A stretch of DNA of 55,995 nucleotides. It comes from Acidobacteriota bacterium. Lineage in GTDB: Bacteria > Acidobacteriota > Terriglobia > Acidiferrales > 2-02-FULL-67-57. The notes beneath the pieces are model-generated. The model saw only the letters and a list, made by a program, of their open reading frames with translations, was not told the origin of the DNA and searched no databases. Both the position numbers and the translations under genes were made by a program. Positions 28,073-36,123 of the stretch are shown here, piece by piece. Location: positions 1-55,995 of the forward strand of contig JACZYA010000004.1 in assembly GCA_022571295.1 (NCBI GenBank), in the 5' to 3' direction. Positions within the stretch are counted from its first letter, which is position 1; the number at the start of each line of letters is the position of its first letter.

Positions 28073-29578
28073 TCACGAGACTGCGTTCGAGGGTGCCGCT
28101 TCCGCTCGAACATAACCTCGGTGGGCCAGTGCCCGCTGCGCCGCTTCGATTTCGCTCCAGGGCTCGACTCGATCGGCGTACACCTGCGTGTCCTGATGGC
28201 CCTTGCCAACCAGCAGCACAATGTCGCCTTCGCGGGCGATTGCAAAGGCCCGCTCGAAAGCGCTTTTGCGATCAAGGACGATTTCGTAACGCCCACCTGC
28301 TTTCTGCACACCCACCACAATGTCGTTGATGATGCCCACCGGGTCTTCCGAGCGAGGATTGTCGGTGGTCAGAATGACGGTGTCGCTCAACCGCCCGGCA
28401 ATCTCACCCATCACCGGGCGCTTGGTGCGGTCCCGGTCGCCGCCGGAACCGAAAACGATAATCACCCGGCCGCGCGCCAGTTCCCGCGCCGTGGTGAGCA
28501 AGTGGGTGAAGGCCAAGTCGGTATGGGCAAAGTCCACCACCACTGCAAACGGCTGTCCGGCGTGCACGCGCTCGAAGCGCCCCGGCACGCGCTGGAGGGT
28601 TTCCAGCCCGGCGGCAATCGCTTCCAGCGGCAGCCCCAACCCATAGGCGGTGGCACCCGCCGCCAGCAGGTTGTGAAGGTTGGCTTTGCCTACAAGCTGA
28701 GAACGGACGGCCACGCGGCCGCCGGGCGTGCGGAGAGTAAATTGCGTCCCGGCCAAAGAAATTTTTGGATCGAGGGCAGTCACCGTTTCGGCGTCCTCCG
28801 CCAGACCGTAGAGCACCTTTTCCCCCCGGCAGGCCTGGGCCAGTTGCCGGCCGCGCGGGTCGTCGGTGTTCAGAACCGAGAGCGCGGGCGGCGCGGTGCC
28901 CTGCCCGAGAAAGAGCTGCTGCTTGGCCTGGAAGTAGTTGTCCATGGTCTGGTGAAAGTCGAGGTGGTCGCGGGCCAGGTTGGTGAAGACGGCGGCGGCG
29001 AAAGGAAGGCCATAGACGCGGTCGAACGCCAGCCCGTGCGAGGAAACCTCCATCACCATCCACTCCGCGCCCGCGTCCCGCCAGCCGGCCAGATACTGCT
29101 GCAAGTCGAGGGACTCGGGCGTGGTCTGCGCGGCCGGCACAGTGCCGGCGGCGGTGTGGTACTCCACCGTCCCAAACAGCCCAACCCGAAAGCCTGCCGC
29201 CCGCAGGATGGATTCGAGCAGAAAGGTGGTGGTGGTTTTCCCGTTGGTGCCGGTGATCCCGATCAACTTGAGCTGGCGGGCGGGGTGGCCGTAGAAGTTG
29301 GCGGCGGCCTGCGCAAGGGCCTGCCGGACGGAAGAAACCTGGATCCACGTGGCGGCTACGCCACGGCGCGGCGGTTGCTCACTCAGGACTGCGCTGGCCC
29401 CGCGCTCGACCGCCTGGGAGACAAACTGGTTGCCGTCGAGCTTTTCGCCCTTGATGGCGGCGAACAGCCAGCCTTGTTTTACCTGGCGCGAGTCATAGGC
29501 GATCCCGCTGATCTCCAACGATCCACTGCGGGACTTCTGAAGTGTTTTGACCCCCGTCAGTACTTTGCTCAGTTCCAT
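28073..29578 (-). CDS. murE: UDP-MurNAc-L-Ala-D-Glu-meso-DAP ligase
   Basis: Adds the third stem-peptide residue. 501 residues with the three Mur ligase domains: GIAYDSRQVKQGWLFAAIKG, then ITGTNGKTTTTFLLESIL (P-loop), MEVSSHGLAFDRVYG, NLARDHLDFHQTMDNYFQAK and VVDFAHTDLAF. The specificity motif reads TTDNPRSEDP: the DNPR sequence marks meso-diaminopimelate-adding enzymes, as opposed to lysine-adding ones. This gives direct evidence for DAP-type peptidoglycan. It starts 32 bases after the ftsI stop. Confidence 0.97.
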   Translation of the reverse strand: MELSKVLTGVKTLQKSRSGSLEISGIAYDSRQVKQGWLFAAIKGEKLDGNQFVSQAVERGASAVLSEQPPRRGVAATWIQVSSVRQALAQAAANFYGHPARQLKLIGITGTNGKTTTTFLLESILRAAGFRVGLFGTVEYHTAAGTVPAAQTTPESLDLQQYLAGWRDAGAEWMVMEVSSHGLAFDRVYGLPFAAAVFTNLARDHLDFHQTMDNYFQAKQQLFLGQGTAPPALSVLNTDDPRGRQLAQACRGEKVLYGLAEDAETVTALDPKISLAGTQFTLRTPGGRVAVRSQLVGKANLHNLLAAGATAYGLGLPLEAIAAGLETLQRVPGRFERVHAGQPFAVVVDFAHTDLAFTHLLTTARELARGRVIIVFGSGGDRDRTKRPVMGEIAGRLSDTVILTTDNPRSEDPVGIINDIVVGVQKAGGRYEIVLDRKSAFERAFAIAREGDIVLLVGKGHQDTQVYADRVEPWSEIEAAQRALAHRGYVRAEAAPSNAVS

Positions 29579-29610
29579 CCCTGAAGCCTTTCATGTCACC
29601 GCGCCTGCTC

Positions 29611-31722
29611 TCACATGGGCCGCGCGGGCGCCGCCGGAAGCGAAGCGCGAAACTCCACCCTGACTCGACTGCCACGCGGCAAGCGCGTGCGGGGTGCCGG
29701 CTGCTGCGCCACCGCCACGCCATTTCCCACCAGCACCAGCTCCAGGCCCAGGCGCGTGCACGCCTCCACCACCTTCCGTAAAGAGTTGCCGGCAAAATCA
29801 GGCACTTCAACCGCGTCCCCGTTGCGGGTGACGATGCTGCCAACGCGCAGGGAAGGTTCCATCAGCGCCGCCGTCACGCCCTGGACGCGCAAAACATTTC
29901 CTTGCGACGAAACAACCCCCTGGCTTGCTCGGAGCCGGGCCGGACCCTCGACGGTACCCACAAACAGTGCGGGTTGGAGCTGTCCCGGCCGGAAGTCCCG
30001 CAAGGCAGCTCGCTCCACCCGTGGGCGGTCTGACCGAGGACGCAGCGGCAAGTCGCGCGGCACGTTGAGATAGGCGAGCACCTGCTCGACCACGCGGCGA
30101 AAGACCGGCGCCGCCACCTCTCCGCCGTAAAACGATTCTCCGCGAGGAGAATCGAGCATGACCAGCACGGTAATGGCAGGCTCCAGCACCGGGGCAAAGC
30201 CGATGAAGGAGGCGACATAGTCGGTCTTGGAATAGGTTCCGGTCTCGTCAATCTTCTGCGCTGTGCCCGTCTTTCCGGCAGCCGAGTAACCAGCGGGTTG
30301 CGCTTCCAACCCGCCTCCGCGCGTAACCACCCCGGCTAGCATCCGCCGCAATTCCTCCGCTACCTCTACACTTATGATGCGCTGCTGGCGGGACGGGGGC
30401 AGCGTCTCCACCTGATTTACCCGTACGATTTCAGCGACCACCCGAGGCTGAATCCAAACCCCGCCGTTGGCGATGGCGGAAAAAGCCGCCGTCAGTTGCA
30501 ACGAGGTGGTAGCTATCTCTTGGCCCATAGAGATAGCCCCAATGGAGATCCGCGACCAGCTTCCAGGGGGCCGTAGCAGGCCGCGGCTTTCGGCGGGAAA
30601 CTCAACTCCGGTCGGCTGACCAAAATGCCACCGGCGAATGTGCTCGTACAGCTTTTTGTCACCCAAGCGTAACCCCAGCTTGATGGCGCCTACGTCGCTG
30701 GAGTAGTGGACAATTTCGCGCACGGTCAGGCGCCCGAATGGCTTGTGGTCGCGAATCAGGTGCCCGGCCAGCACAATCCTACCCTGCTGGCAGTCCACCA
30801 CCTCAGTGGCGCGCGCCAACCCTTCCTCCAACACCGCCGCGATGACCACCACTTTGAAGGTGGAGCCCGGCTCGTAGGCCAGAGTCACGCTGCGGTTGAC
30901 GTGGTAGAAAGTCGGCACGGCAGTGGGATGGTTGGGATTAAAAGTGGGCTGGTTGGCCAGAGCCAGAATCTCGCCGGTGGCGGGATTCTGGACGATCAGG
31001 CTGCCGCCGCGGGCCCGGGTGCGCTTGATGGCGGCTGCCAACTCGCGCTCGGCGATGTACTGAATGTTTTCATCCAGAGTCAGAACCAGGCTGGCCCCTT
31101 CCGGCGACCCGCCCCCCTGGCGACCGTAGGGACGGCGGCGGCCATCAGCGGTAATCACCAAGCGGCGCGGCGGGCCGCGAAGGACATCATCGAAAGCGTA
31201 TTCCAGACCGCCCAGCCCGTCTTCATCCAAGCCGACGAAGCCCAACACGTGGGCGGCCAGCTCGCGCTTGGGATAGAAACGTTTGTGCTCGCGCTCAAAG
31301 TAGATGCCGGGGAGCTCGAGCGCGCGCACGCGCTGCGCTTGGGCTACATCCAGCTTGCGCTTCACCCAGACGAAGGAGCGCGCCGACCGGAGGCGGTCTT
31401 CAACCTCGGTGCGGTCGATCCGAAGAGCCCGAGCTAACAGGCGCGCGGTGCGCGGCCGGTCAGACACCTCGGCGGGCACGGCAAAAACCGAATCCACCCC
31501 GATGCTGACGGCCAGTTCCCGCCGGTTGCGGTCGTAAATCACGCCCCGCTTGGGGGTCACTTCCAGGGTACGTTGCTGTTGGCGTTCGGCCCGGCGGGCG
31601 AGTTCCGCGTGGCGCAGAACTTGCAGGTCCACCAAGCGTACCAGCAACAAACCCAGCCAAAGACAGGCAGCGACACCCAGCAGTACTATGCGCACACGCG
31701 AAGTCGCCGGGGCCGACCGCAT
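29611..31722 (-). CDS. ftsI: Division transpeptidase FtsI/PBP3 with C-terminal PASTA domain
   Basis: Class B PBP that cross-links septal peptidoglycan with FtsW. 703 residues: one membrane helix (about 10-31), a PBP dimerisation domain (about 54-200, RGVIYDRNRRELAVS), and a transpeptidase domain with S287-x-x-K290 (EPGSTFKVV), YSSDVG (SxN) and AGKTGTAQKI. The last about 65 residues form one PASTA repeat (EVPDFAGNSLRKVVEACTRLGLEL to RVRVEF). A PASTA repeat is common on Gram-positive and some Gram-negative PBPs, including acidobacterial ones. E. coli FtsI lacks it. Also known as SpoVD/Pbp2-like in automated annotation. Confidence 0.95.
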   Translation of the reverse strand: MRSAPATSRVRIVLLGVAACLWLGLLLVRLVDLQVLRHAELARRAERQQQRTLEVTPKRGVIYDRNRRELAVSIGVDSVFAVPAEVSDRPRTARLLARALRIDRTEVEDRLRSARSFVWVKRKLDVAQAQRVRALELPGIYFEREHKRFYPKRELAAHVLGFVGLDEDGLGGLEYAFDDVLRGPPRRLVITADGRRRPYGRQGGGSPEGASLVLTLDENIQYIAERELAAAIKRTRARGGSLIVQNPATGEILALANQPTFNPNHPTAVPTFYHVNRSVTLAYEPGSTFKVVVIAAVLEEGLARATEVVDCQQGRIVLAGHLIRDHKPFGRLTVREIVHYSSDVGAIKLGLRLGDKKLYEHIRRWHFGQPTGVEFPAESRGLLRPPGSWSRISIGAISMGQEIATTSLQLTAAFSAIANGGVWIQPRVVAEIVRVNQVETLPPSRQQRIISVEVAEELRRMLAGVVTRGGGLEAQPAGYSAAGKTGTAQKIDETGTYSKTDYVASFIGFAPVLEPAITVLVMLDSPRGESFYGGEVAAPVFRRVVEQVLAYLNVPRDLPLRPRSDRPRVERAALRDFRPGQLQPALFVGTVEGPARLRASQGVVSSQGNVLRVQGVTAALMEPSLRVGSIVTRNGDAVEVPDFAGNSLRKVVEACTRLGLELVLVGNGVAVAQQPAPRTRLPRGSRVRVEFRASLPAAPARPM

Positions 31723-31811
31723 CCAATCCTCAGCCTCACCTGTGAAAAAAGAGAGATTCCCGCGTCCTTCTGGACCGGGCTGTTACATTTGCCCTTAGTG
31801 AATTAGGTTAA

Positions 31812-32237
31812 TTAGTCCGTAAGAGAAACCGGCTGTGCGGCTTGGCCCACCGAGCGGACTCGCGCCCACACCGGCGCCGGCGTCCGCGGCGCTCCCGTAC
31901 CCAGCAGAATCATCTGCCCGGCCTGCGGGATTTCCAGACCCAGGCGGTTTCGCGCCAGGGCGTCGATGCGCATGGGATCGGTCAAGGTGGCGTGTTCGAG
32001 CCGCAAGGACCGATTCCATTCCAGCACTTGCTCGTGGCGGGCGCGCAACTCCTCCAACCGGTAGCCGGTCTGCACGTACTCGAAGTACTGCCAGGCGCAC
32101 AGCAGGACCACCGCCAGGCAGACCAGAGCCCCGGCCAGGAGAGCGGCGCATTCGCGGACGTAGCCGGGATCGCGCTGCCGCACCAGGCGGGAGTTGTCAA
32201 TGCGCTTCTGCCAACAGACTTGAACCGAAGTTCCCAC
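31812..32237 (-). CDS. ftsL: FtsL-like cell division protein
   Basis: 141 residues: a short basic cytoplasmic head, one membrane helix (about 30-50, ALLAGALVCLAVVLLCAW), then a periplasmic coiled coil (YRLEELRARHEQVLEWNRSLRLEHATL) ending in the FtsL/DivIC-like LTDPMRIDALARNRLGL. FtsL pairs with FtsB and activates FtsWI. Position between rsmH and ftsI is canonical. The GTG start is set by AGAGGAG four bases upstream. The remaining C-terminal 35 residues are Pro/Ala-rich and not conserved. Sequence divergence is normal for this family, so the assignment rests on topology and position. Confidence 0.85.
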   Translation of the reverse strand: MGTSVQVCWQKRIDNSRLVRQRDPGYVRECAALLAGALVCLAVVLLCAWQYFEYVQTGYRLEELRARHEQVLEWNRSLRLEHATLTDPMRIDALARNRLGLEIPQAGQMILLGTGAPRTPAPVWARVRSVGQAAQPVSLTD

Positions 32238-32246
32238 TGTGCTCCT

Positions 32247-33143
32247 CTAGTTCCCCTGAGGGGGCGAAATTAGTTCCGCCGCCCGCAGCTTGGCACTGCG
32301 CGCGCGGGGGTTGGCGCGCACTTCGTGAAGGTTGGGGGTAACCACCTTCTTGGTGAGGGGGTACATCGTGCCAGTAGCTGCAAAGCGGCGGAAACTCTGT
32401 TTGACGAGACGGTCTTCCAGCGAGTGGTAGCTGAGGATGACCGCGCGTCCCCCGGAACGTAAGTGGACGGGGACCCGGAAAAGAAACTGCTCGAGCTCCT
32501 CCTGCTCTCGATTCACCGCAATCCGCAGCGCCAGAAACGTTCTTGTTGCGGGATGCAGTTTCTGCCTTCCCTTGGCCTTCCGAGTCCCCGTCACTACCTG
32601 TGCCAGGTGTCGCGTGTCCCGGACGGGACGGGCACGCACAATAGCCCTGGCGATCCTGCGAGCGTGGCGCTCTTCGCCGTAGGTGTAAATCAGGTCGGCG
32701 AGTTCTTTCTCGTCGGCGTGATTCACCCAGTCGGCGGCGGTTTCCGGACCTGAAGGGTCCATCCGCATGTCGAGCGGCCCCGCCTGCTGAAAAGAGAACC
32801 CTCGCTCAGGAGCGTCGAGCTGGAGCGTGGACACGCCCAGGTCGGCCAGGATCCCGTCTACTGTGTCCACGCCTACCCGCTCGAGTACAGTGTGCAAATG
32901 CGCATGACTGGAGCGGATAAGCTCCAGCCGGGGCGCGAACGATCGCAAGCGCTCCTGAGCGATTTCCAATGCCATCGGATCCCTATCTACTCCAATCAAC
33001 TTTCCGGTCGTGAGCCGGGCGCAAATGGCTTCCGCGTGGCCGCCGGTGCCGACGGTCGCATCCAGGTAGATGCCGTCGGGCCGAATGGCCAGGAAGTGCA
33101 AGACTTCCTCCACCATCACCGGGGTATGCCATCGTGGCACCAT
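32247..33143 (-). CDS. rsmH: 16S rRNA (cytosine-1402-N4) methyltransferase
   Basis: Methylates N4 of C1402 in the 16S decoding site using SAM. 298 residues, standard length. Motifs: WHTPVMVEEVLHFL, YLDATVGTGGHAEAI (SAM loop), GILADLGVSTLQLDAPERGFSFQQAGPLDMRMD, TFLALRIAVNREQEELEQFL, and VILSYHSLEDRLVKQSF near the C-terminus, with RANPRARSAKLRAAE at the end. Second gene of the dcw transcript, 59 bases after mraZ. Formerly called mraW. Confidence 0.98.
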   Translation of the reverse strand: MVPRWHTPVMVEEVLHFLAIRPDGIYLDATVGTGGHAEAICARLTTGKLIGVDRDPMALEIAQERLRSFAPRLELIRSSHAHLHTVLERVGVDTVDGILADLGVSTLQLDAPERGFSFQQAGPLDMRMDPSGPETAADWVNHADEKELADLIYTYGEERHARRIARAIVRARPVRDTRHLAQVVTGTRKAKGRQKLHPATRTFLALRIAVNREQEELEQFLFRVPVHLRSGGRAVILSYHSLEDRLVKQSFRRFAATGTMYPLTKKVVTPNLHEVRANPRARSAKLRAAELISPPQGN

Positions 33144-33202
33144 CGCATCCCCTCAGCCGTCCAACCGGCTCCACCAATGCTGGCTCAATGCCCATCGTTT
33201 CC

Positions 33203-33643
33203 CTATACGCCCAGATCATCCAAAATCTTCTCGTCGTCCGACGAGAGCGGGTTCTTGCGGATGTCTTCCAGGAAGCGCTGGTGGTTCCAGACGTCCAGGT
33301 AGGTCAGCGACCCCAGCACGTCCACCTCGCCCTTCATCGCCGCCGAGCTGCGCAGGAGGGGGGGAATCAACAGCCGCCCCTGCTTGTCCAGCTTCACCGA
33401 TTGCCCGTAGTAGTTGACCAAGTTGAGAAACTTTTTCTTCGACCGGTTGCTGGAACTGGCCTGGGCCAAGCGCTCCTCGACCCGCTTCCACACCTCCAGC
33501 GGCCAGATGCGAGCAAAATGGCCGTTGGTGCTGGTGACGAAAAATTCGTCGCCGTAGTCGTTTTTCAATTCGGAGAGGAAGGCCGCCGGGATCTTGAGCC
33601 GCCCCTTTTCGTCCACCCGTGCCTGATAGTTGCCCCGGAGCAT
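33203..33643 (-). CDS. mraZ: Transcriptional regulator MraZ
   Basis: 146 residues forming two SpoVT/AbrB-like beta domains: GNYQARVDEKGRLKIPAAFL in the first half and YGQSVKLDKQGRLLIPPLLRSSA in the second. The repeated DEKGR/DKQGR loop with downstream IPA/IPP is diagnostic. MraZ binds tandem TGGGN boxes before its own gene and represses the dcw operon in E. coli. Matching boxes are present upstream here, so autoregulation is likely. First gene of the cluster, preceded by a leader of about 220 bases. Confidence 0.96.
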   Translation of the reverse strand: MLRGNYQARVDEKGRLKIPAAFLSELKNDYGDEFFVTSTNGHFARIWPLEVWKRVEERLAQASSSNRSKKKFLNLVNYYGQSVKLDKQGRLLIPPLLRSSAAMKGEVDVLGSLTYLDVWNHQRFLEDIRKNPLSSDDEKILDDLGV

Positions 33644-33842
33644 TTGCCCCCATCTTCACAGCGCCGCTGAGTTGCTGGCTTTGCAACTTTCCCTTGCTCA
33701 CTCAGCCCAGCCCGCTGTGGGTCGGAAACTGGTCGTCCGACAGCGCGGAACCGGCAAATTTTACTTTCTTCGAGACCCAACTACTGGGGCAGGGCTTGAG
33801 CCACCACTGCACTACCCCGGGGAGCCACTATGCAACACTCAT

Positions 33843-33867
33843 TTCCACTAGCTCCCACATAACCCCA
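33843..33867 (-). promoter_or_regulatory. Triple MraZ-box operator
   Basis: Read on the minus strand: TGGGG-TTATG-TGGGA-GCTAG-TGGAA. Three boxes of TGGRN sit at 33863-33867, 33853-33857 and 33843-33847, an exact 10-base period with 5-base spacers, as in the E. coli mra operator. The third box departs from TGGGN at one position. The array begins at the predicted transcription start, so bound MraZ would block RNA polymerase directly. Confidence 0.8.
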
Positions 33868-33869
33868 CC

Positions 33870-33898
33870 TTGTTACGCCTGCCGTTCTCGCTTGTCAA
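33870..33898 (-). promoter_or_regulatory. Promoter of the dcw operon
   Basis: A perfect TTGACA (33893-33898) and TAACAA (33870-33875) are separated by 17 bases. The -10 matches consensus at three of six positions, so the promoter may be moderate. The predicted start falls at the first MraZ box. The rest of the 412-base stretch 33644-34055 holds the mraZ leader (33644 to about 33863) and about 150 bases upstream with no gene that I can support. Confidence 0.7.
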
Positions 33899-34055
33899 GT
33901 AAAAAGTGAATGCCTGAACAGGTAAAATCGAGAGGGCGCTTCCCTGCCCTACTCAACCGCTAGGGGTACATCGGGAACTTGAAGCAGCGGGAACGCTATA
34001 TGTTGTGGTAGGGGACGGAAGAAAATTTTCTGGCTGCGTGCGCCCGACCTGTGCC

Positions 34056-34778
34056 TCAGAGCTCACCCTCGGACGGAAGAACCTGGCGCAGCCTCCACAA
34101 CCCGCGCAGCAAGCGTCGCTCTCCGGGCCGCAGCGGATCGAGGAAGGCGGGGTCGTCGATGAGGGCGCGGCGCCTGGCCGGCTCGGCCTGTTGCAAACGG
34201 CGGAGCCGTTGGCGCAGCAGTTGTCGCCGCTCCGGCGGCAACCCTCGCCAAGCGCGAAAGACCCGTTGGGCCCTTCGGCGCTGCTCGGGAGTCATGCGCT
34301 GGAAAACCTGCGCCCGGCGGCGCATCCGTTGCTGTCGCTCGGGGGCCAGCTCAGCAAAGCGCTGCATGTTCTCCAGCGCCCGCCGCCGCTGCTCCGGCGG
34401 AAGTTCATTGAGCGCGCGCAGGCGCCGGTGGAACCTCTCCTGCGCCCTGGGCGGCAGTCGCCGGAAGAACTGGTTGCTTTCTAAGGCCTGCCGTTGCTGG
34501 TCAGGAGGAAGCGCCGCCAGCCGGCGAAAAAGTTCCTGAACCCGGCGGCCGCGTTCGCCGTGCTGCCGTCGGCCTTGTGGACGGTGGCGCCGGCCCGACT
34601 GCCGCCGGCGGTCAGCCGGAGGCCGCTGAGGTGGTTGGTCCATGTCCCGGTCGGGACGCTGCTGCGCTTGGAGTCGGGCTGGATGCGAACCCCGGGTCTG
34701 AGCAAGGAGGTTCGATCCCACCAGCGTCGCCGCCAGCGCGGCCATCCCCAGTGCAACTTGAATTCGTCCGCGACTCAT
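34056..34778 (-). CDS. Exported Arg-rich DUF3106-like protein
   Basis: 240 residues beginning with a signal peptide (about 1-27, GSNLLAQTRG). The mature protein is dominated by Arg, Gln, Leu and Pro and contains a recurring unit of about 20-25 residues of the type L-x-x-LPPEQRRRALE (LAALPPDQQRQAL, LNELPPEQRRRAL, FAELAPERQQRM, WRGLPPERRQLL). This matches DUF3106 and recalls the LTxxQ repeats of Spy/CpxP periplasmic stress proteins. The ATG overlaps the anti-sigma stop by four bases, so it is made together with the sigma/anti-sigma pair and may be the sensory or target component. Function unproven. Confidence 0.75.
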   Translation of the reverse strand: MSRGRIQVALGMAALAATLVGSNLLAQTRGSHPARLQAQQRPDRDMDQPPQRPPADRRRQSGRRHRPQGRRQHGERGRRVQELFRRLAALPPDQQRQALESNQFFRRLPPRAQERFHRRLRALNELPPEQRRRALENMQRFAELAPERQQRMRRRAQVFQRMTPEQRRRAQRVFRAWRGLPPERRQLLRQRLRRLQQAEPARRRALIDDPAFLDPLRPGERRLLRGLWRLRQVLPSEGEL

Positions 34779-35311
34779 AGCTGGTCTTTCTTGTTGTTCG
34801 CCTGTACGGGCTCAAAGAGGACATCGAACTCTGCCAGCAACTCGTAGTTTTCCAGCAGCACCGGGTCGTCCAGCAGCTCGAGGCTGTCTCCCTCGGCGGA
34901 TGCTGTCTCCGGCGCAGTGTCCGGCACCACCGTCGGCTCCACCTGCGCCCGCTCGGGGGCACTCCCCTGCTCTTGGAGCGGCACCGGCGAGGTAAGCTGC
35001 CAGAGACCGACGGCAACCATCACCAACACCACCAGAGCCGCTCCCCAGGCCGGGCGCAGACGCAGCCACGCCCATCGAGGCAAAGGCTCGGGCTGTGCGC
35101 GCAAGCGTTCCCGCACAGCCGCATCGAAAGCCGGCGAAGGCTCGACCGCTTTCCACTCCTCCAAGACGCCCAGCAGAGCGCGGAACTCCGCCATCTGCGT
35201 CCGGCAGGCGGAGCAGTCCGCCAGATGGCGGTCCAACCGCTGCCGCTCGGCGTCGCTGAGACGCGCATCGAGATACGGAATAATCTCGGCTTCTTTCAGA
35301 TGCTTACTCAT
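34775..35311 (-). CDS. Membrane anti-sigma factor with zinc-finger domain
   Basis: 178 residues from the ATG at 35311 (MSKHLKEAEIIPYL), which overlaps the sigma-factor stop (ATGA); the tracked start 87 bases upstream lies inside the sigma gene. The N-terminal anti-sigma domain carries H-x3-C-x2-C in HLADCSACRT (zinc-binding ZAS motif). One membrane helix at about 105-122 (WGAALVVLVMVAVGLW) is followed by an acidic periplasmic tail. It should sequester the adjacent ECF sigma factor until an envelope or redox signal releases it. Confidence 0.88.
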   Translation of the reverse strand: MSKHLKEAEIIPYLDARLSDAERQRLDRHLADCSACRTQMAEFRALLGVLEEWKAVEPSPAFDAAVRERLRAQPEPLPRWAWLRLRPAWGAALVVLVMVAVGLWQLTSPVPLQEQGSAPERAQVEPTVVPDTAPETASAEGDSLELLDDPVLLENYELLAEFDVLFEPVQANNKKDQL

Positions 35312-35898
35312 GGCTGTGCTCCCGCCAAGGGCCGTAGCTTGACCCGGAGCGCTTCGTAGGCCCGGAAGAGAAGCGACTTGAGCGCGCTCTCCGAGCATTC
35401 CAGAATGGGGGCGATTTCCGCATAGTCCAAATCCTGGTACTTGTGCAGCAGGACGGCCAAGCGCTGCTTTTCCGGCAACGACTCGACCGCCGCGCGAATC
35501 TGGCGCGCCCGCTCGGCTTCCAGCAGCCGCTGCTCGGCGGTGGGGCCGGGGACGGACAACTGCGCCACCTGCGGGTCGGCGTCCTCGGCGTCGATGGAGG
35601 TCTCTCCCCAGCGCCGCATGCGACCGTCGCGGAGGGCGTTAAGGGCCACGTTGGTGGCAATGCGGAACAGCCAGGTGGTGAACTTAGCCCGCGGCCGGTA
35701 GTTCCGGCGGGCGCGAAAGACGCGGAGAAAGACTTCCTGCGCCAACTCTTCCGCCAGGGCCGGCTCGCGAACCAACCGATAGACAAAGTGCACAACCGGC
35801 GCCCGATATTTGCCCAGCAAATGGTCGAACGCATGGTCGTCCCCCGCCTGCAGGCGAAGCATCCATTCTTCATCGGTCTTCGCCACCTGCGGCTCCAT
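35308..35898 (-). CDS. ECF RNA polymerase sigma factor
   Basis: 196 residues with region 2 (FDHLLGKYRAPVVHFVYRLVREPALAEELAQEVFLRVFR, TTWLFRIATNVALN) and region 4 (AAVESLPEKQRLAVLLHKYQDLDYAEIAPILECSESALKSLLFRAYEALR). It lacks regions 1 and 3, as expected of the extracytoplasmic-function class. It is followed by its anti-sigma gene with a four-base overlap. The ribosome-binding site is likely CGGGG nine bases before the ATG. ECF sigmas often transcribe their own operon; I could not identify a convincing autoregulatory promoter. The regulon is unknown. Confidence 0.93.
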   Translation of the reverse strand: MEPQVAKTDEEWMLRLQAGDDHAFDHLLGKYRAPVVHFVYRLVREPALAEELAQEVFLRVFRARRNYRPRAKFTTWLFRIATNVALNALRDGRMRRWGETSIDAEDADPQVAQLSVPGPTAEQRLLEAERARQIRAAVESLPEKQRLAVLLHKYQDLDYAEIAPILECSESALKSLLFRAYEALRVKLRPLAGAQP

Positions 35899-35968
35899 TC
35901 TATCTAACCCCGTTCCAGCCCTTAAGTTTCGCAGGTTTTCCGCGCGCCAGCATGCTGTCCCTGTCTTT

Positions 35969-36112
35969 GGTAGTGGGTCAGTTTCACGATGTTAATTTTA
36001 CCGCTGAGCCCGGCGGCCTGCCTGCCGCCGGGCGGACAAGCGGCACAAACGCCCCGTGGCAGGTGCCACGGGGCTCGGCGCGAGCTTCCCATTTCCAAAA
36101 TGTCCCACTACC
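35969..36112. repeat. Composite palindromic intergenic repeat
   Basis: An outer inverted pair GGTAGTGGG (35969-35977) / CCCACTACC (36104-36112) encloses two near-perfect hairpins: GCCCGGCGGC-CTGCCT-GCCGCCGGGC (36008-36033) and GCCCCGTGGCA-GG-TGCCACGGGGC (36051-36074). Each outer arm also neighbours a CTGTCTTT word in direct orientation. The unit fills the gap between the sigma-factor gene and the ZIP gene and looks like a REP- or MITE-like element. The GC hairpins could also help terminate the ZIP transcript, though no T-run follows. Confidence 0.6.
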
Positions 36113-36123
36113 CTGTCTTTCTG

